A stretch of DNA of 64,000 bases from Flavobacteriia bacterium (GCA_947463445.1 CANHRS010000006.1:1-64000); one strand, 5' to 3'; counted from the stretch's first letter, positions 40,415-50,262 are shown. The notes: generated by a model not told the origin, from the letters alone. Numbers and translations: made by a program.

Positions 40415-41038
40415 TTAATTCAAATTTTTTAATATCGCAAATTGAGGATTAATCGGTTTGTCAAGCGGGTCGTCTTCCGGTTCCTCTTGGTCGTCAGAAT
40501 CATTTTCGTCTTCATCTTCCCAATCTTCATCGTCTTCCCATTCCTCGTCTTCCTCCCAATCTTCCTCGTCAAGTTCTTCCTCTTCTACGTGTGCATTTAT
40601 AGTATGCTTTTGTATTAATTCCCACATTTCTTCATCACATTCACCAGGTTTATGTGTTGCTCTTAATGGTAATAAGGAAGTAATTAATTCATAAATAGGG
40701 AACGTAACGTCTATTTGATAACTATCAGGGTGTAATACCACTAGATTTTCATCCTCTTCGTCTTCCGTTCCGAATTTGTAAATTAATCTATATTCTCCTT
40801 GAACATCCAAATTCATTGGAGTGTCACATCGATCACACGTTGTAGAAACAGAACCATTAACTGCAAATAATGCGATTAACATGGTTTCTTTTTTTTCTAA
40901 TTCTAACGTCGCTTTCAACGACCCTTCATGAATTATGGAATATTCCATGGATTCAAAGAACGATGTATTTATCTCGTATTCGAAATAATGTTTTCCTACT
41001 TTTAAACCAACAAATGGAATGTTAAATTCGTTCTTCAT
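40415..41038 (-). CDS. DUF177 (YceD-family) protein with acidic tail
   Basis: TTCDRCDTPMNLDVQGEYRLIYKFG; adjacent to rpmF; start set at MKNEFNIPFVGL. Confidence 0.88.
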   Translation of the reverse strand: MKNEFNIPFVGLKVGKHYFEYEINTSFFESMEYSIIHEGSLKATLELEKKETMLIALFAVNGSVSTTCDRCDTPMNLDVQGEYRLIYKFGTEDEEDENLVVLHPDSYQIDVTFPIYELITSLLPLRATHKPGECDEEMWELIQKHTINAHVEEEELDEEDWEEDEEWEDDEDWEDEDENDSDDQEEPEDDPLDKPINPQFAILKNLN

Positions 41039-41145
41039 TCTTTTCGTTACATTAAAATAGGAAGGCAAAGGTAATAAAATTAAACGAAGATTGTTTATAT
41101 CTTTTTAATTTTTACTCTTTTTATTCCTTTTTCACTTCTATTTAT

Positions 41146-42240
41146 TTATTCAACTCGGTTGTTTGCGAATGGTTTTCGTTTAAATTCAGGCGATTTTTGT
41201 TCTGTTAATGGGTTTGCCTGAATTTCTTTGACAAACTTTCGTGTTTTATAAATATCTATTGCTAGATAAATTGCATTTCGCATGGACTGAGCCGATGCTA
41301 TTCCTTTGCCTGCAATGTCAAACGCAGTTCCGTGATCTGGTGAGGTACGAACAATAGGTAGTCCTGCGGTAAAGTTTACTCCTTCATCAAAAGTTAAGGC
41401 TTTAAAACCAGTTAAACCTTGATCGTGATACATAGCTAATACGGCGTCAAACTGATTAAATTGGGATGATCCAAAAAAACCATCTGCTGGGTAAGGCCCA
41501 AAAACAAGCATTCCTTTATCAAAATTTTCTTTTATAATTGGAATGATTATTTCTTCTTCTTCCTTACCTAATTTACCATTTTCACCTGCGTGTGGATTAA
41601 GTCCAAGTACAGCAATTTTTGGTCTAACGATTCCGAAATCTTTTTTCAAACTATTTTCTAAAACGGTAAGTTTTGCTTGAATTTTTTCTTTCGATAAATT
41701 ATCCGAAACTTCTTTGACAGGTATGTGGCTTGTTGCTAAGGCTACACGTAAGTTTTGACCAACCATCATCATTAGTGCTTCTTCTTGATTCGAAAGATGC
41801 GCTAAATATTCGGTATGACCAGGGAATTTAAAATCTGCTTTTGCAATTGCTTCTTTTGAAATTGGCGCAGTAACTAATACATCGATTTTACCAGATGCTA
41901 GATCTTGTGTTGCACGTTCCAAGGATGCAAAAGCGTATTTTCCACCAGTTTCATTCATTTCACCAATTTGAAAACGTACTTCATCATTCCATACGTTGAT
42001 CACATTGATTTTATGTGCAATTGCATCATCTGCGGTTCTGCAAGATTGGTAAGCGAACTCTTCCTCTTTCACCATTTTTTTATGGTACGAAATAGTTTTT
42101 GTTGAACCGTATATAATTGGTGTAAATTCCGTCAAAATACGTGTGTCTCCAAGCGCTTTGATGATTACTTCCGGACCAATTCCATTGACATCTCCGATGG
42201 TGATACCTACGCGAATTACTGCTTGTTTATCCTTTTCCAT
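41146..42240 (-). CDS. pdxA: 4-hydroxythreonine-4-phosphate dehydrogenase
   Basis: VGITIGDVNGIGPEVIIKAL; PGHTEYLAHL; GLNPHAGENG; YHDQGLTGFKAL; TSPDHGTAFDIAGKG. Confidence 0.96.
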   Translation of the reverse strand: MEKDKQAVIRVGITIGDVNGIGPEVIIKALGDTRILTEFTPIIYGSTKTISYHKKMVKEEEFAYQSCRTADDAIAHKINVINVWNDEVRFQIGEMNETGGKYAFASLERATQDLASGKIDVLVTAPISKEAIAKADFKFPGHTEYLAHLSNQEEALMMMVGQNLRVALATSHIPVKEVSDNLSKEKIQAKLTVLENSLKKDFGIVRPKIAVLGLNPHAGENGKLGKEEEEIIIPIIKENFDKGMLVFGPYPADGFFGSSQFNQFDAVLAMYHDQGLTGFKALTFDEGVNFTAGLPIVRTSPDHGTAFDIAGKGIASAQSMRNAIYLAIDIYKTRKFVKEIQANPLTEQKSPEFKRKPFANNRVE

Positions 42241-43630
42241 GGTAGTTGTTCTCTAAGAAATGTGTTAACAAACGAATTCCAACACCAGTACCTCCAAGTC
42301 CTTTATAGTTTTCTTTTGCTTCTAAGAAAGAAGGACCAGCAATGTCTAAATGAACATAAGGTGCTTTTACGAAATGTTCTAGGAATTTACCTGCAGTTAT
42401 CATTCCTGCATTTCTTCCCCCGATATTTTTCATGTCCGCAATCGAAGACTTTAATTGGTCTTTATATTCATCCCAGAATGGAAGTTGCACTACGCGCTCG
42501 TGTACTTCATTTCCAGACTCGGTTAGCTTATCTAATACTTTTTGTTTTGCGTTCCCCATCATACAGGAAGCTTTTGTCCCGATAGCTACCACTGCAGCCC
42601 CCGTTAATGTTGCAGCATCGATCACTAATTCCGGGTTGAATTTATTGGAATATGCTAAAGCATCAGCTAGTATCATTCGACCTTCTGCATCCGTGTTTAA
42701 TACTTCAATCGTAGTTCCATCATACATATGAATCACATCACCAGGTGCATACGCGTTTAGTCCTGGTCGGTTGTCTGTCGCTGGAATTAATCCTATGATG
42801 TGTACCGGAAGATTGTTTAATGCAGCGGCATAAATTGTTCCAGCCATACAAGCAGCACCAGCCATGTCACTTTTCATTAAGTCCATGGAACTAGCAGTTG
42901 GCTTTAAACTTAAACCACCTGTATCGTACACAACCCCTTTACCTACTAACACAACTGGTTTTTTGTTTGTTGCATTTTTAGGTTTGTATTCGATTACTGT
43001 AAATGTTGGTGGGTCAATAGAACCCTTGTTTACAGCAAGTAAACCACCCATTTTAAGTGCCTCGATTTTATTTTTCTCAAAAATTTCTACAGAAAAGCCA
43101 GCGATTTCGCCAAGGGTAGCAATTTCATTTGCTAATTGTGTTGCCGTTAAAAAAGAAACTGGTTCATTCACCATGTCTCTTGCCCAAACAACAGATTTTA
43201 GTACGTTGTTTAGGTTTGTAATTTCTTCTTTGCCGAATTTTCCGATTACAAAAATATTCTCCAATGCATATTTTTTCTTGTCCGCATCTTTGAAATATTT
43301 TAAGAATTGGTAATTAGAAAGCGCGAAACCTTCAGCGACACATAATACCCCCTCTTTTTTACCAATGATGGTAATATTTTTTTCGGTTCGTGGAAGTTTT
43401 GCTCTTACATCATGCCCTGCAATGCGTAATTTTTCTTTGTTTTCATTCTCACGGATGAAGAAAATGTGTTGGTTCCCTAATTTAAGGAAGTCGAAATCTT
43501 CTTTGCCTTTAACAAATTCAGCAGCTTGTTGAAAAACAATTGGATTTTCAGATTCTGCAACCGTGTTTTTTTTGTCCAATAGAAAAACGAGGCTTTCCGT
43601 TGGCGCGTAATTTTTTATTTCTTTTATCAT
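42227..43630 (-). CDS. pepA: Leucyl aminopeptidase family protein (M17)
   Basis: VGKGVVYDTGGLSLKP; KSDMAGAACMAGTI; NTDAEGRMILADALAYS. Confidence 0.94.
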   Translation of the reverse strand: MIKEIKNYAPTESLVFLLDKKNTVAESENPIVFQQAAEFVKGKEDFDFLKLGNQHIFFIRENENKEKLRIAGHDVRAKLPRTEKNITIIGKKEGVLCVAEGFALSNYQFLKYFKDADKKKYALENIFVIGKFGKEEITNLNNVLKSVVWARDMVNEPVSFLTATQLANEIATLGEIAGFSVEIFEKNKIEALKMGGLLAVNKGSIDPPTFTVIEYKPKNATNKKPVVLVGKGVVYDTGGLSLKPTASSMDLMKSDMAGAACMAGTIYAAALNNLPVHIIGLIPATDNRPGLNAYAPGDVIHMYDGTTIEVLNTDAEGRMILADALAYSNKFNPELVIDAATLTGAAVVAIGTKASCMMGNAKQKVLDKLTESGNEVHERVVQLPFWDEYKDQLKSSIADMKNIGGRNAGMITAGKFLEHFVKAPYVHLDIAGPSFLEAKENYKGLGGTGVGIRLLTHFLENNYHGKG

Positions 43631-43719
43631 AGTAAATCTTTTTACGAAAGTAAAGATAATGATTCCTTGTTAGATTTGGGATACTAGATAAAAGTCCATC
43701 AATAATAGGTGCGAAATAA

Positions 43720-44031
43720 TTATTTTTTTGTAAGTTGTTTTAATAATTTCTTTGGATCTTGTCTATTATCCCAAAACGCTACTATTATTATGTCCTGATT
43801 TATAATTGTATAGAAAATACTGAAATGACCCATTGCAGATTCGTATATATTTTGGATTTCAGTTTGTTTACATAACAAGGGATTTTTTTGAATTAAATTG
43901 ACATGGGATGTTATAATGTCAATTAAATCTTCTACATACTTCGTATTTCCGTTTCGCTCTATCTAATAAGTAAAAATATTTCTTCGTTGTTTAAAAGCAG
44001 TTTTTGTCTAAATTATTTTCCTTTTAACCAT
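43720..44031 (-). pseudogene. RelE/ParE-family toxin pseudogene with two in-frame TAG codons at expected Trp positions
   Basis: Minus-strand translation from the ATG at 44031: MVKRKII*TKTAFKQRRNIFTY*IERNGNTKYVEDLIDIITSHVNLIQKNPLLCKQTEIQNIYESAMGHFSIFYTIINQDIIIVAFWDNRQDPKKLLKQLTKK*; stops at 44008-44010 and 43963-43965. Confidence 0.82.
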
Positions 44032-44255
44032 TCTAAATCAGATTTTAAAACATCTTCATTAGAAATAATGTCTCCATTTTTGATATCGTTCAAACTAAAT
44101 TGCAAAATTGTTTTTTGCTCTTTAGTTAATTTAATTTTTTCGGAATGTACATTACTATTATCTAATAAATTTAGAATTGAAGAAAGGTAATTTTTATCTG
44201 TAATGGTTAATAATTTGTCAATTATTCCATTTCTAATAATATCTATTTGAGTCAT
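44013..44255 (-). CDS. Type II toxin-antitoxin antitoxin-like protein
   Basis: MTQIDIIRNGIIDKLLTI...LTKEQKTILQFSLNDIKNGDIISNEDVLKSDLEWLKGK; 3' end overlaps the toxin ATG by 19 bp. Confidence 0.72.
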   Translation of the reverse strand: MTQIDIIRNGIIDKLLTITDKNYLSSILNLLDNSNVHSEKIKLTKEQKTILQFSLNDIKNGDIISNEDVLKSDLEWLKGK

Positions 44256-44292
44256 CTTTTCTTTTTTACTAAAATAAAAAAACGAATCTATT

Positions 44293-44697
44293 TTACAGTT
44301 TTTCCACATGTTTTTTGAAATTATTCAAGATCATTTGCCAGCCTTGTTGTTGTAGTTCGTGGGAATTTTGTGATTCAGGATCAAATGATTCAATAATATT
44401 TACGGAACCATCTTCGTTTGTGAAGGTAATTTCGACATTTCTTCCGTCTGTAAGGGTATAAGCAATGTATTTGTGTAGTTCTACTTTCGTATACACACCT
44501 TCTAAATCAAAACTAAAACTTCCGTCTTTAGCCGCCATGGTCGTTTTGAAAGTTCCATCCACCCGTACATCATTATCCGCATAAGGTGCATGCCAGTCGT
44601 CGGATGCCTGACACCATTGCGTAATGTGTGTTGGATTCGTCCAAGCATCCCATACTTTTTCGATGCTTGTTTCGATTGTTGTTGTTACTGTAATCAT
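44293..44697 (-). CDS. SRPBCC/AHSA1-domain protein
   Basis: ITVTTTIETSIEKVWDAWTNPTHITQWCQASDDWHAPYADNDVRVDGTFKTTMAAKDGSFSFDLEGVY. Confidence 0.92.
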   Translation of the reverse strand: MITVTTTIETSIEKVWDAWTNPTHITQWCQASDDWHAPYADNDVRVDGTFKTTMAAKDGSFSFDLEGVYTKVELHKYIAYTLTDGRNVEITFTNEDGSVNIIESFDPESQNSHELQQQGWQMILNNFKKHVEKL

Positions 44698-44700
44698 AAA

Positions 44701-44911
44701 TTAGTTCGTTTTACCTTTAAATGCAGCGAAAATTGCCATAGCGTGTCCATGACCAAGTTCGAAATCTTCTTTTAACCAATTGACAATTTCTATGGCTTTA
44801 ACGGTTAATTTTCCCTCCACAAGAAATCCTTTGTCAGTCGCTATTTTTTTAAATCGTCGAGGTTTTTACCTGTTTTTTCTCGATATTATACAAATATGCT
44901 TGAAAAGACAT
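44701..44911 (-). pseudogene. DUF4287-domain protein with two single-base homopolymer frameshifts
   Basis: Three-frame reconstruction MSFQAYLYNIEKK / TGKNLDDL / KKIATDKGFLVEGKLTVKAIEIVNWLKEDFELGHGHAMAIFAAFKGKTN*; frame changes at A-runs near 44870 and 44850. Confidence 0.78.
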
Positions 44912-44912
44912 G

Positions 44913-45281
44913 TTAGTTGTTCGTGTTTAATTTGGTGTAGTTGTAGTAAGAAGTTGCTAAAATAGCCAGTATGATAAATGGAAAAAATGTTTGAAAGTTC
45001 ACGCCATCCACTGCTCCATGACTGATACTTGCGAATAGGAAATTAAATGTAAATCCTGCATAAGCAAGTTCTTTTAATTTGCGTGGTAATTTAGGAATGA
45101 TTAAAATCAATGCGCCTAATATTTTGAAAACCACCAATGCATTCCCAAAGTATTCAGGGTAACCTAAGTGGCTAATTCCTTCCTTTGCTAGTTTTGTTTG
45201 TGAAGTTAATGCAGGCATTACACCTTCCATTAAAATAATTAAACTGGTTGTAATCCAGTAAGCAATTTTGTTCTTTTTCAT
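44913..45281 (-). CDS. DoxX-like membrane protein
   Basis: Four-TM protein, GYPEYFGNALVVFKILGALILIIPKLPRKLKELAYAGFTFNFLFASISH. Confidence 0.88.
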   Translation of the reverse strand: MKKNKIAYWITTSLIILMEGVMPALTSQTKLAKEGISHLGYPEYFGNALVVFKILGALILIIPKLPRKLKELAYAGFTFNFLFASISHGAVDGVNFQTFFPFIILAILATSYYNYTKLNTNN

Positions 45282-45312
45282 AGTTAGTTAGTTTTTAAGA
45301 CAATAAATATAT

Positions 45313-45807
45313 TTAAATATTTTCTTTTTCTAACAAAGTCGCCAATTCCTCGAAGGTCATTGTAATTCCTTGTTCGAAACCCATTTCAATTAATTTATGT
45401 ACTTCTTCTTCGGAATTAAATACTGTTTTGAATGTAACTAAGTTACCAGTTTCCGTTTTTGTAAACGTGTTTTTTCCGCATGATGTTGGTAATTCCATAT
45501 TGGTATTTCCGTCCTCATCGCAAAATTCATCTTAAATCGAATAGCTTACCAATTCATCGATTGCTAAGAAATTCATTCTTCCCCAATGTTTCTGATTTTC
45601 AGGACTCACCATAGCATATAACCAGTGACCACCAACGTCAAAATTCATCGTTTTTGTTTCAGTTCTCCAAGGTTTTGGAGCCCACCATTTTTCTAATAAT
45701 TCGCTTTCCGTGAATGCTCTTCATACAGTTTGCAATGGAGCTTTGAATTCTCGAGATACTAAAATGGATTTTTCTTTAAAATCTTTTTTGACTGTTGTTT
45801 TATGCAT
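45313..45807 (-). pseudogene. SRPBCC-domain (AHSA1-like) gene interrupted by two in-frame stops
   Basis: MHKTTVKKDFKEKSILVSREFKAPLQTV*RAFTESELLEKWWAPKPWRTETKTMNFDVGGHWLYAMVSPENQKHWGRMNFLAIDELVSYSI*DEFCDEDGNTNMELPTSCGKNTF...LLEKENI*; TGA at 45721-45723, TAA at 45532-45534, frame otherwise continuous. Confidence 0.85.
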
Positions 45808-45897
45808 GAAATTGGATTTAGCAGGTTGAAATTATTTATTATTTTAAAAATCACTCCTTTTTAGTTAACATAGAAACGAATGAGCGGTAGGAGTGAT

Positions 45898-46503
45898 TCA
45901 GTTTAAAGATCGCTTTAATCCGACGAAAACATCTTGATTCCATTCTTTGGATACATTTTTTGAAATGCGTAAAAAGTTCATTTCGTAACGGATAAAAAGT
46001 TCATTTTTTTCGTTCAACTCCCAATTGATTTGAGGAAGAATAGTATAAGATATTCCGTTGGTATACCAACGTGTCCAAAGTGGGACGGAGTATGAAACTT
46101 TTTTATAATTCCCATGTATTGCTATACTCACTAGTGGTTCTGCCGATGAGGTGGCAGTACTTCGACTGTCATTAACTAGACGTATACGTGCATCCAATCC
46201 AATTCCAGTTGAAAAATAGATCGGTTTTTCGGTTTTTGAGAAGTAATATTCTACTAACGGTGTAACATCATACGCTGACTTTGAGAAAAAATACAAGGTA
46301 CCATAGGAACGAAGTCTTACGGAGAGACGAAATGCACTCGATTTAATCAAAGAGTAAGTAAAGCTGATGTCCGTTTTGGGATAAATGTATCGGTTGCGTA
46401 AACTTCCAAAGTCAACCGAAATAGTATTTTTCTTTAGTGAATTTTGTTCTTGCGCATGTATGAAATTGCCAACTAAAAGGCAAAGGAAGAGTACTTTTCT
46501 CAT
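45898..46503 (-). CDS. Hypothetical outer-membrane-like protein
   Basis: Signal peptide MRKVLFLCLLVGNFIHAQ; beta-strand-rich sequence. Confidence 0.6.
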   Translation of the reverse strand: MRKVLFLCLLVGNFIHAQEQNSLKKNTISVDFGSLRNRYIYPKTDISFTYSLIKSSAFRLSVRLRSYGTLYFFSKSAYDVTPLVEYYFSKTEKPIYFSTGIGLDARIRLVNDSRSTATSSAEPLVSIAIHGNYKKVSYSVPLWTRWYTNGISYTILPQINWELNEKNELFIRYEMNFLRISKNVSKEWNQDVFVGLKRSLN

Positions 46504-47306
46504 GGCGCTACTTCATTATATGTTGAACCAATCTTTACTTCATCAAAGTAGATGCTGTTGGTGTGTTCGGATTTTTCTTTTCCACGGTATTGACCGAATT
46601 TGAAATAATTTCCTGCGCGATTGAACAAGTTTCGATGGTAATATTTATGATCTACCCCGTTAAATGGCGTAATTGGCTTGCCATTAATCCAAACCTCTTG
46701 ATACGCGGTATTGTCTTCGTTCCAATAGATGTGAGCTACTAGATCGTACCATTTTCCTTTTTCAGTTGTTAACGGCTTTCCTACTAAAAATGTTTTTGTA
46801 TTCGTTGAAGGACTATCATTCATTTTTAATTCTAATGTCTCATTTACGTAAATCAATGCGATAGGAGGAGGAGATCCCTGTAATTTTGGAGAAGGTTCCC
46901 ACACCTCACCTTGAATATAATAAGGTAAATCTTGCCACTGACAGATTAAATTGTAGGATGTATCTTGGTAGTTAGTATCTACCCAAAAACTAAATCCATA
47001 AAACACGTCTGATTTATACTTTGCACAATTGTAAATTACTAATTCTGTGCGATAACCATTATAGATATAATCCTCTGGCTTTAATGTGTTTTTGAGTGCA
47101 TATTTTCCTTTGCGAGCTGGGTAGGTAACGATTTGTGTGTTTTTTGTAGTGTCTACAACAAGGTAATGAAAACCGGAGATTGTACCATTTTCAAAATCGC
47201 CTATAAATGGAATGAAAGGTTGATTTGGTTCGGTGGTAGGAACTTTGCCACACGCAAAGAAAAATAAGGTAGAAATAGTATAAAGTACACGAAGAAAGGT
47301 GTTCAT
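46500..47306 (-). CDS. Polysaccharide lyase / heparin lyase I-like lipoprotein
   Basis: Lipobox LFFACG; YRTELVIYNC, YGFSFWVDTNY, WYDLVAHIYWNEDNTAYQEVWINGKPI, YFKFGQYRGKE pattern of the PL20/heparin lyase I-like jelly-roll family. Confidence 0.72.
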   Translation of the reverse strand: MNTFLRVLYTISTLFFFACGKVPTTEPNQPFIPFIGDFENGTISGFHYLVVDTTKNTQIVTYPARKGKYALKNTLKPEDYIYNGYRTELVIYNCAKYKSDVFYGFSFWVDTNYQDTSYNLICQWQDLPYYIQGEVWEPSPKLQGSPPPIALIYVNETLELKMNDSPSTNTKTFLVGKPLTTEKGKWYDLVAHIYWNEDNTAYQEVWINGKPITPFNGVDHKYYHRNLFNRAGNYFKFGQYRGKEKSEHTNSIYFDEVKIGSTYNEVAP

Positions 47307-47780
47307 CTATTTGTAATTTGCATTTACGCGTTTCATCGGGGAGGTCTGACAAATTTCGTATAAAACATCCAACAAAGCATCCGCTTGTTTTGGTGGAAAC
47401 ATGGAAACCAATTCTTTCTGTATTCCATCGTAGTTTACGGTTAATGAAATTAAAGAACCATCGCAACATTTTGCGCCATCAAAGGTTAGATTACATATGT
47501 CGCTTTGTTGAAATGCTGCGATAAATTTTTCGTACATTTTTTTATCTAATTTTCCAATGAAGTAACCCATTTTAGCAGAGTCTAATTCACGGGTTTGATT
47601 ATTCTCTAAAAACACTATTTCTGTATGCAATTTGAATGACTTGTCTGCTTTTAATTCAAGGTGATATACTGGACATGTTCCGAAACAATACGAAGTTTGG
47701 AAGATGATTTTTTCAAAGATTTGAGTTTTACCTAGTTGTGCAAGAAAGCATAACAAACTAATTAAAAGGTACTTTTTCAT
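47307..47780 (-). CDS. DUF6438-like secreted protein
   Basis: FEKIIFQTSYCFGTCPVYHLELKADKSFKLHTEI. Confidence 0.7.
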   Translation of the reverse strand: MKKYLLISLLCFLAQLGKTQIFEKIIFQTSYCFGTCPVYHLELKADKSFKLHTEIVFLENNQTRELDSAKMGYFIGKLDKKMYEKFIAAFQQSDICNLTFDGAKCCDGSLISLTVNYDGIQKELVSMFPPKQADALLDVLYEICQTSPMKRVNANYK

Positions 47781-47894
47781 AAAGAGCTAACGAATTTTTT
47801 CATGGATTCGTATTTCAAATGTAGAAATTTATCCAACTAGTTTCACGTATCCATAGTTGATAATCCATAAAAACATAGTAACTTAACGTCAATT

Positions 47895-49133
47895 ATGAAA
47901 TTTACAGAATTACAATTACACGAGAGTATCCTTGAAGCGATCTCTCACATGGGGTTTGAAAATGCGACTCCAATCCAAGAAAAGGCTATACCTAGCATCC
48001 TTGCAAATAAAGACTTGATAGCTTGTGCTCAGACAGGTACAGGAAAAACAGCAGCGTTTATTTTGCCGATTTTAAATAAATTAGTTGGAAAAGAAGATAC
48101 TACAATCGATACATTAATCATTGTTCCAACGCGTGAATTAGCCATCCAAATTGAGCAAGAAATACAAGGGTTATCCTATTTTGTTTCGGTAGGTTCGCAA
48201 GCAGTTTATGGAGGAACAGATGGTAAAGATTGGGATATTCAAAAAGATGCACTCAAAAACGGAACAGATATTATTGTTGCTACCCCTGGTAAATTGCTTT
48301 CCCACTTAAAAATGGGATATGTGAATTTTAAACATGTAAAACACTTAGTGTTAGACGAGGCCGATAAAATGTTAGATATGGGATTCACGGAGGATTTAGA
48401 GCAAATTTTCTCTTATTTACCGAAGCAAAAACAGACATTATTGTTTAGTGCTACGATGGCTCCAAAAATTCGAACTTTAGCAACAAAAATACTTACTTCC
48501 CCAGAAGAAATTACTTTATCTATATCTAAGCCAGCAACTGGTGTTTCTCAAAATTTGTATTTGACATTTGATAATCAGAAGATTCCGGTAATTAAACATA
48601 TTTTGGAATCACGACCTGAATACACAAGCATCATTATTTTTACTTCTTCGAAAAGCAAAGTTTCGGAAATTGTGCATGGCTTGCGCAAAGCTGGGTTTAA
48701 ATCACAAGGGATTTCTTCCAATTTAACGCAGACAGAACGTGAAGAAGTGTTGATTGGTTTTCGTTCTAAACGTATTCGCATTTTGGTTGCAACCGATGTG
48801 ATGAGTCGTGGGATTGATATTAAGGAAATTAACATGGTCATAAATTACGATGCTCCACATGACGCGGAAGATTATGTGCATCGAATAGGTAGAACTGCAC
48901 GTGCAAATACCAGAGGAGAGGCATATACCTTAATCAATGAGAAAGACATGTTGCGTATGCAAAACATCGAGAAATTGATTGAAGCAGAAATCCCACGTTG
49001 TGTATTACCTGAAGCGTTAGGAGCAGGACCGGAATGGAAAGTGTCCGCTGGAGGATTTAAGCGAAAAAAGAAGAGTGGTTCTTGGAAGAAGAAAAAGAAA
49101 CCTGAAGTTGCTGTTGGTTCAGAATTAAAATAA
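47895..49133 (+). CDS. DEAD/DEAH-box RNA helicase
   Basis: TPIQEKAIPSI, AQTGTGKTAAFILPIL, VLDEADKMLDMGF, LFSATM, YVHRIGRTAR. Confidence 0.96.
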   Translation: MKFTELQLHESILEAISHMGFENATPIQEKAIPSILANKDLIACAQTGTGKTAAFILPILNKLVGKEDTTIDTLIIVPTRELAIQIEQEIQGLSYFVSVGSQAVYGGTDGKDWDIQKDALKNGTDIIVATPGKLLSHLKMGYVNFKHVKHLVLDEADKMLDMGFTEDLEQIFSYLPKQKQTLLFSATMAPKIRTLATKILTSPEEITLSISKPATGVSQNLYLTFDNQKIPVIKHILESRPEYTSIIIFTSSKSKVSEIVHGLRKAGFKSQGISSNLTQTEREEVLIGFRSKRIRILVATDVMSRGIDIKEINMVINYDAPHDAEDYVHRIGRTARANTRGEAYTLINEKDMLRMQNIEKLIEAEIPRCVLPEALGAGPEWKVSAGGFKRKKKSGSWKKKKKPEVAVGSELK

Positions 49134-49154
49134 TGGATTAGATAGGTGAATTAT

Positions 49155-49793
49155 CTAAACATCGAACCCAAGAATAAATTTGGAACTGTATAACTCTTTT
49201 ACTAGATTTTCATGATTTTGTGCGCTTCCTTGTATGGAAAAAACACAGGAATGCATGTTTTGGTTTTTAATTTTTTTGGTAATTGAAACACTTAAATCGT
49301 TGTTTTTAATAAGGATTATTAATTCTGCAAGGTCAAATTCATTGGAATGGACAAAGGTGATGTTATAAATTTCAATTTTATTGGAGCGTTCAATTAAGCG
49401 TTGTATCCAGGTAAAACTGAGTAAAACTATCATTACAATAATTAAAGCAGCAAATGCGAATTCATACCTTCCTATTCCGATTGCCATTCCGATTGCTGCA
49501 GAAATCCAGATAGTTGTTGCGGTAGTTAACCCTTTGACGTTCATTCCTTCCCGGAAAATTGCCCCTGCGCCTAAAAAACCGATACCAGTAACGATGTTGG
49601 AAGCAACCCTGCCATCGTTACTGATATAGTTGGATATTAGTGTGAATAGGGTAGAACCTACGGTGATTAAAATGACTGTTCGGAAACCTGCAGCCTTACT
49701 TTTATATTCTCTTTCCGCGCCGATAATTGCACCAGCAAATAATGCAACTAAAAGTTTTGTTATTTCTTCGACGTATAGGTAGTTGATGTACAT
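49155..49793 (-). CDS. MgtC/SapB-family membrane protein
   Basis: LLVALFAGAIIGAEREYKSKAAGFRTVILITVGSTLFTLIS; GFLGAGAIFREGMNVKGLTTATTIWISAAIGMAIG. Confidence 0.94.
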   Translation of the reverse strand: MYINYLYVEEITKLLVALFAGAIIGAEREYKSKAAGFRTVILITVGSTLFTLISNYISNDGRVASNIVTGIGFLGAGAIFREGMNVKGLTTATTIWISAAIGMAIGIGRYEFAFAALIIVMIVLLSFTWIQRLIERSNKIEIYNITFVHSNEFDLAELIILIKNNDLSVSITKKIKNQNMHSCVFSIQGSAQNHENLVKELYSSKFILGFDV

Positions 49794-49989
49794 ACTTTTT
49801 TATCAAGATACAAATATTTGTTTTATTTCCGCATATACTGATTTAAACTCATATTACCTTATCGCATTAAATTATCCCTAGCTGCTTTGTTATAAGCGTG
49901 TTTAATTTTGTTATTACCGAAAAAAGAGTTGTATTATTTGTAATAGTCGGAACATTTATTGTATCTTTAAATTACAAAAACTATAACCT

Positions 49990-50262
49990 ATGAACAAACA
50001 AGAATTAATTGATGCAATCTCAGCTGAGTCTGGATTGACTAAAACAGATGCTACAAAAGCATTAAACGCACTTGTAAACGCAACTTCTACTGCATTGAAA
50101 AGTGGAGATAAATTATCTTTAGTTGGATTTGGATCTTTCTCTGTTTCTAAAAGAGAAGCAAGAACAGGACGTAACCCACAAACAGGTAAAGAAATTCAAA
50201 TTGCTGCTAAGAATGTTGTTAAGTTCAAAGCTGGTTCTGAATTAGAAGCAAACGTGAACTAA
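49990..50262 (+). CDS. HU-family DNA-binding protein
   Basis: MNKQELIDAISAESGLTKTDATKALNAL...VGFGSFSVSKREARTGRNPQTGKEI. Confidence 0.97.
   Translation: MNKQELIDAISAESGLTKTDATKALNALVNATSTALKSGDKLSLVGFGSFSVSKREARTGRNPQTGKEIQIAAKNVVKFKAGSELEANVN

Noticed and set aside
40458-40694. Ser-rich ORF MSSGSSSGSSWSSESFSSSSS
   Set aside because: Antisense image of the acidic D/E tail of the DUF177 protein
43720-45807. Stop-codon reassignment (Trp at TAG/TGA)
   Set aside because: TAG and TGA/TAA end normal genes here (e.g. sufB, sufC, accC use TAG), the intact toxin neighbour uses TGG, and different stops occur in different genes; decay or sequencing error is simpler
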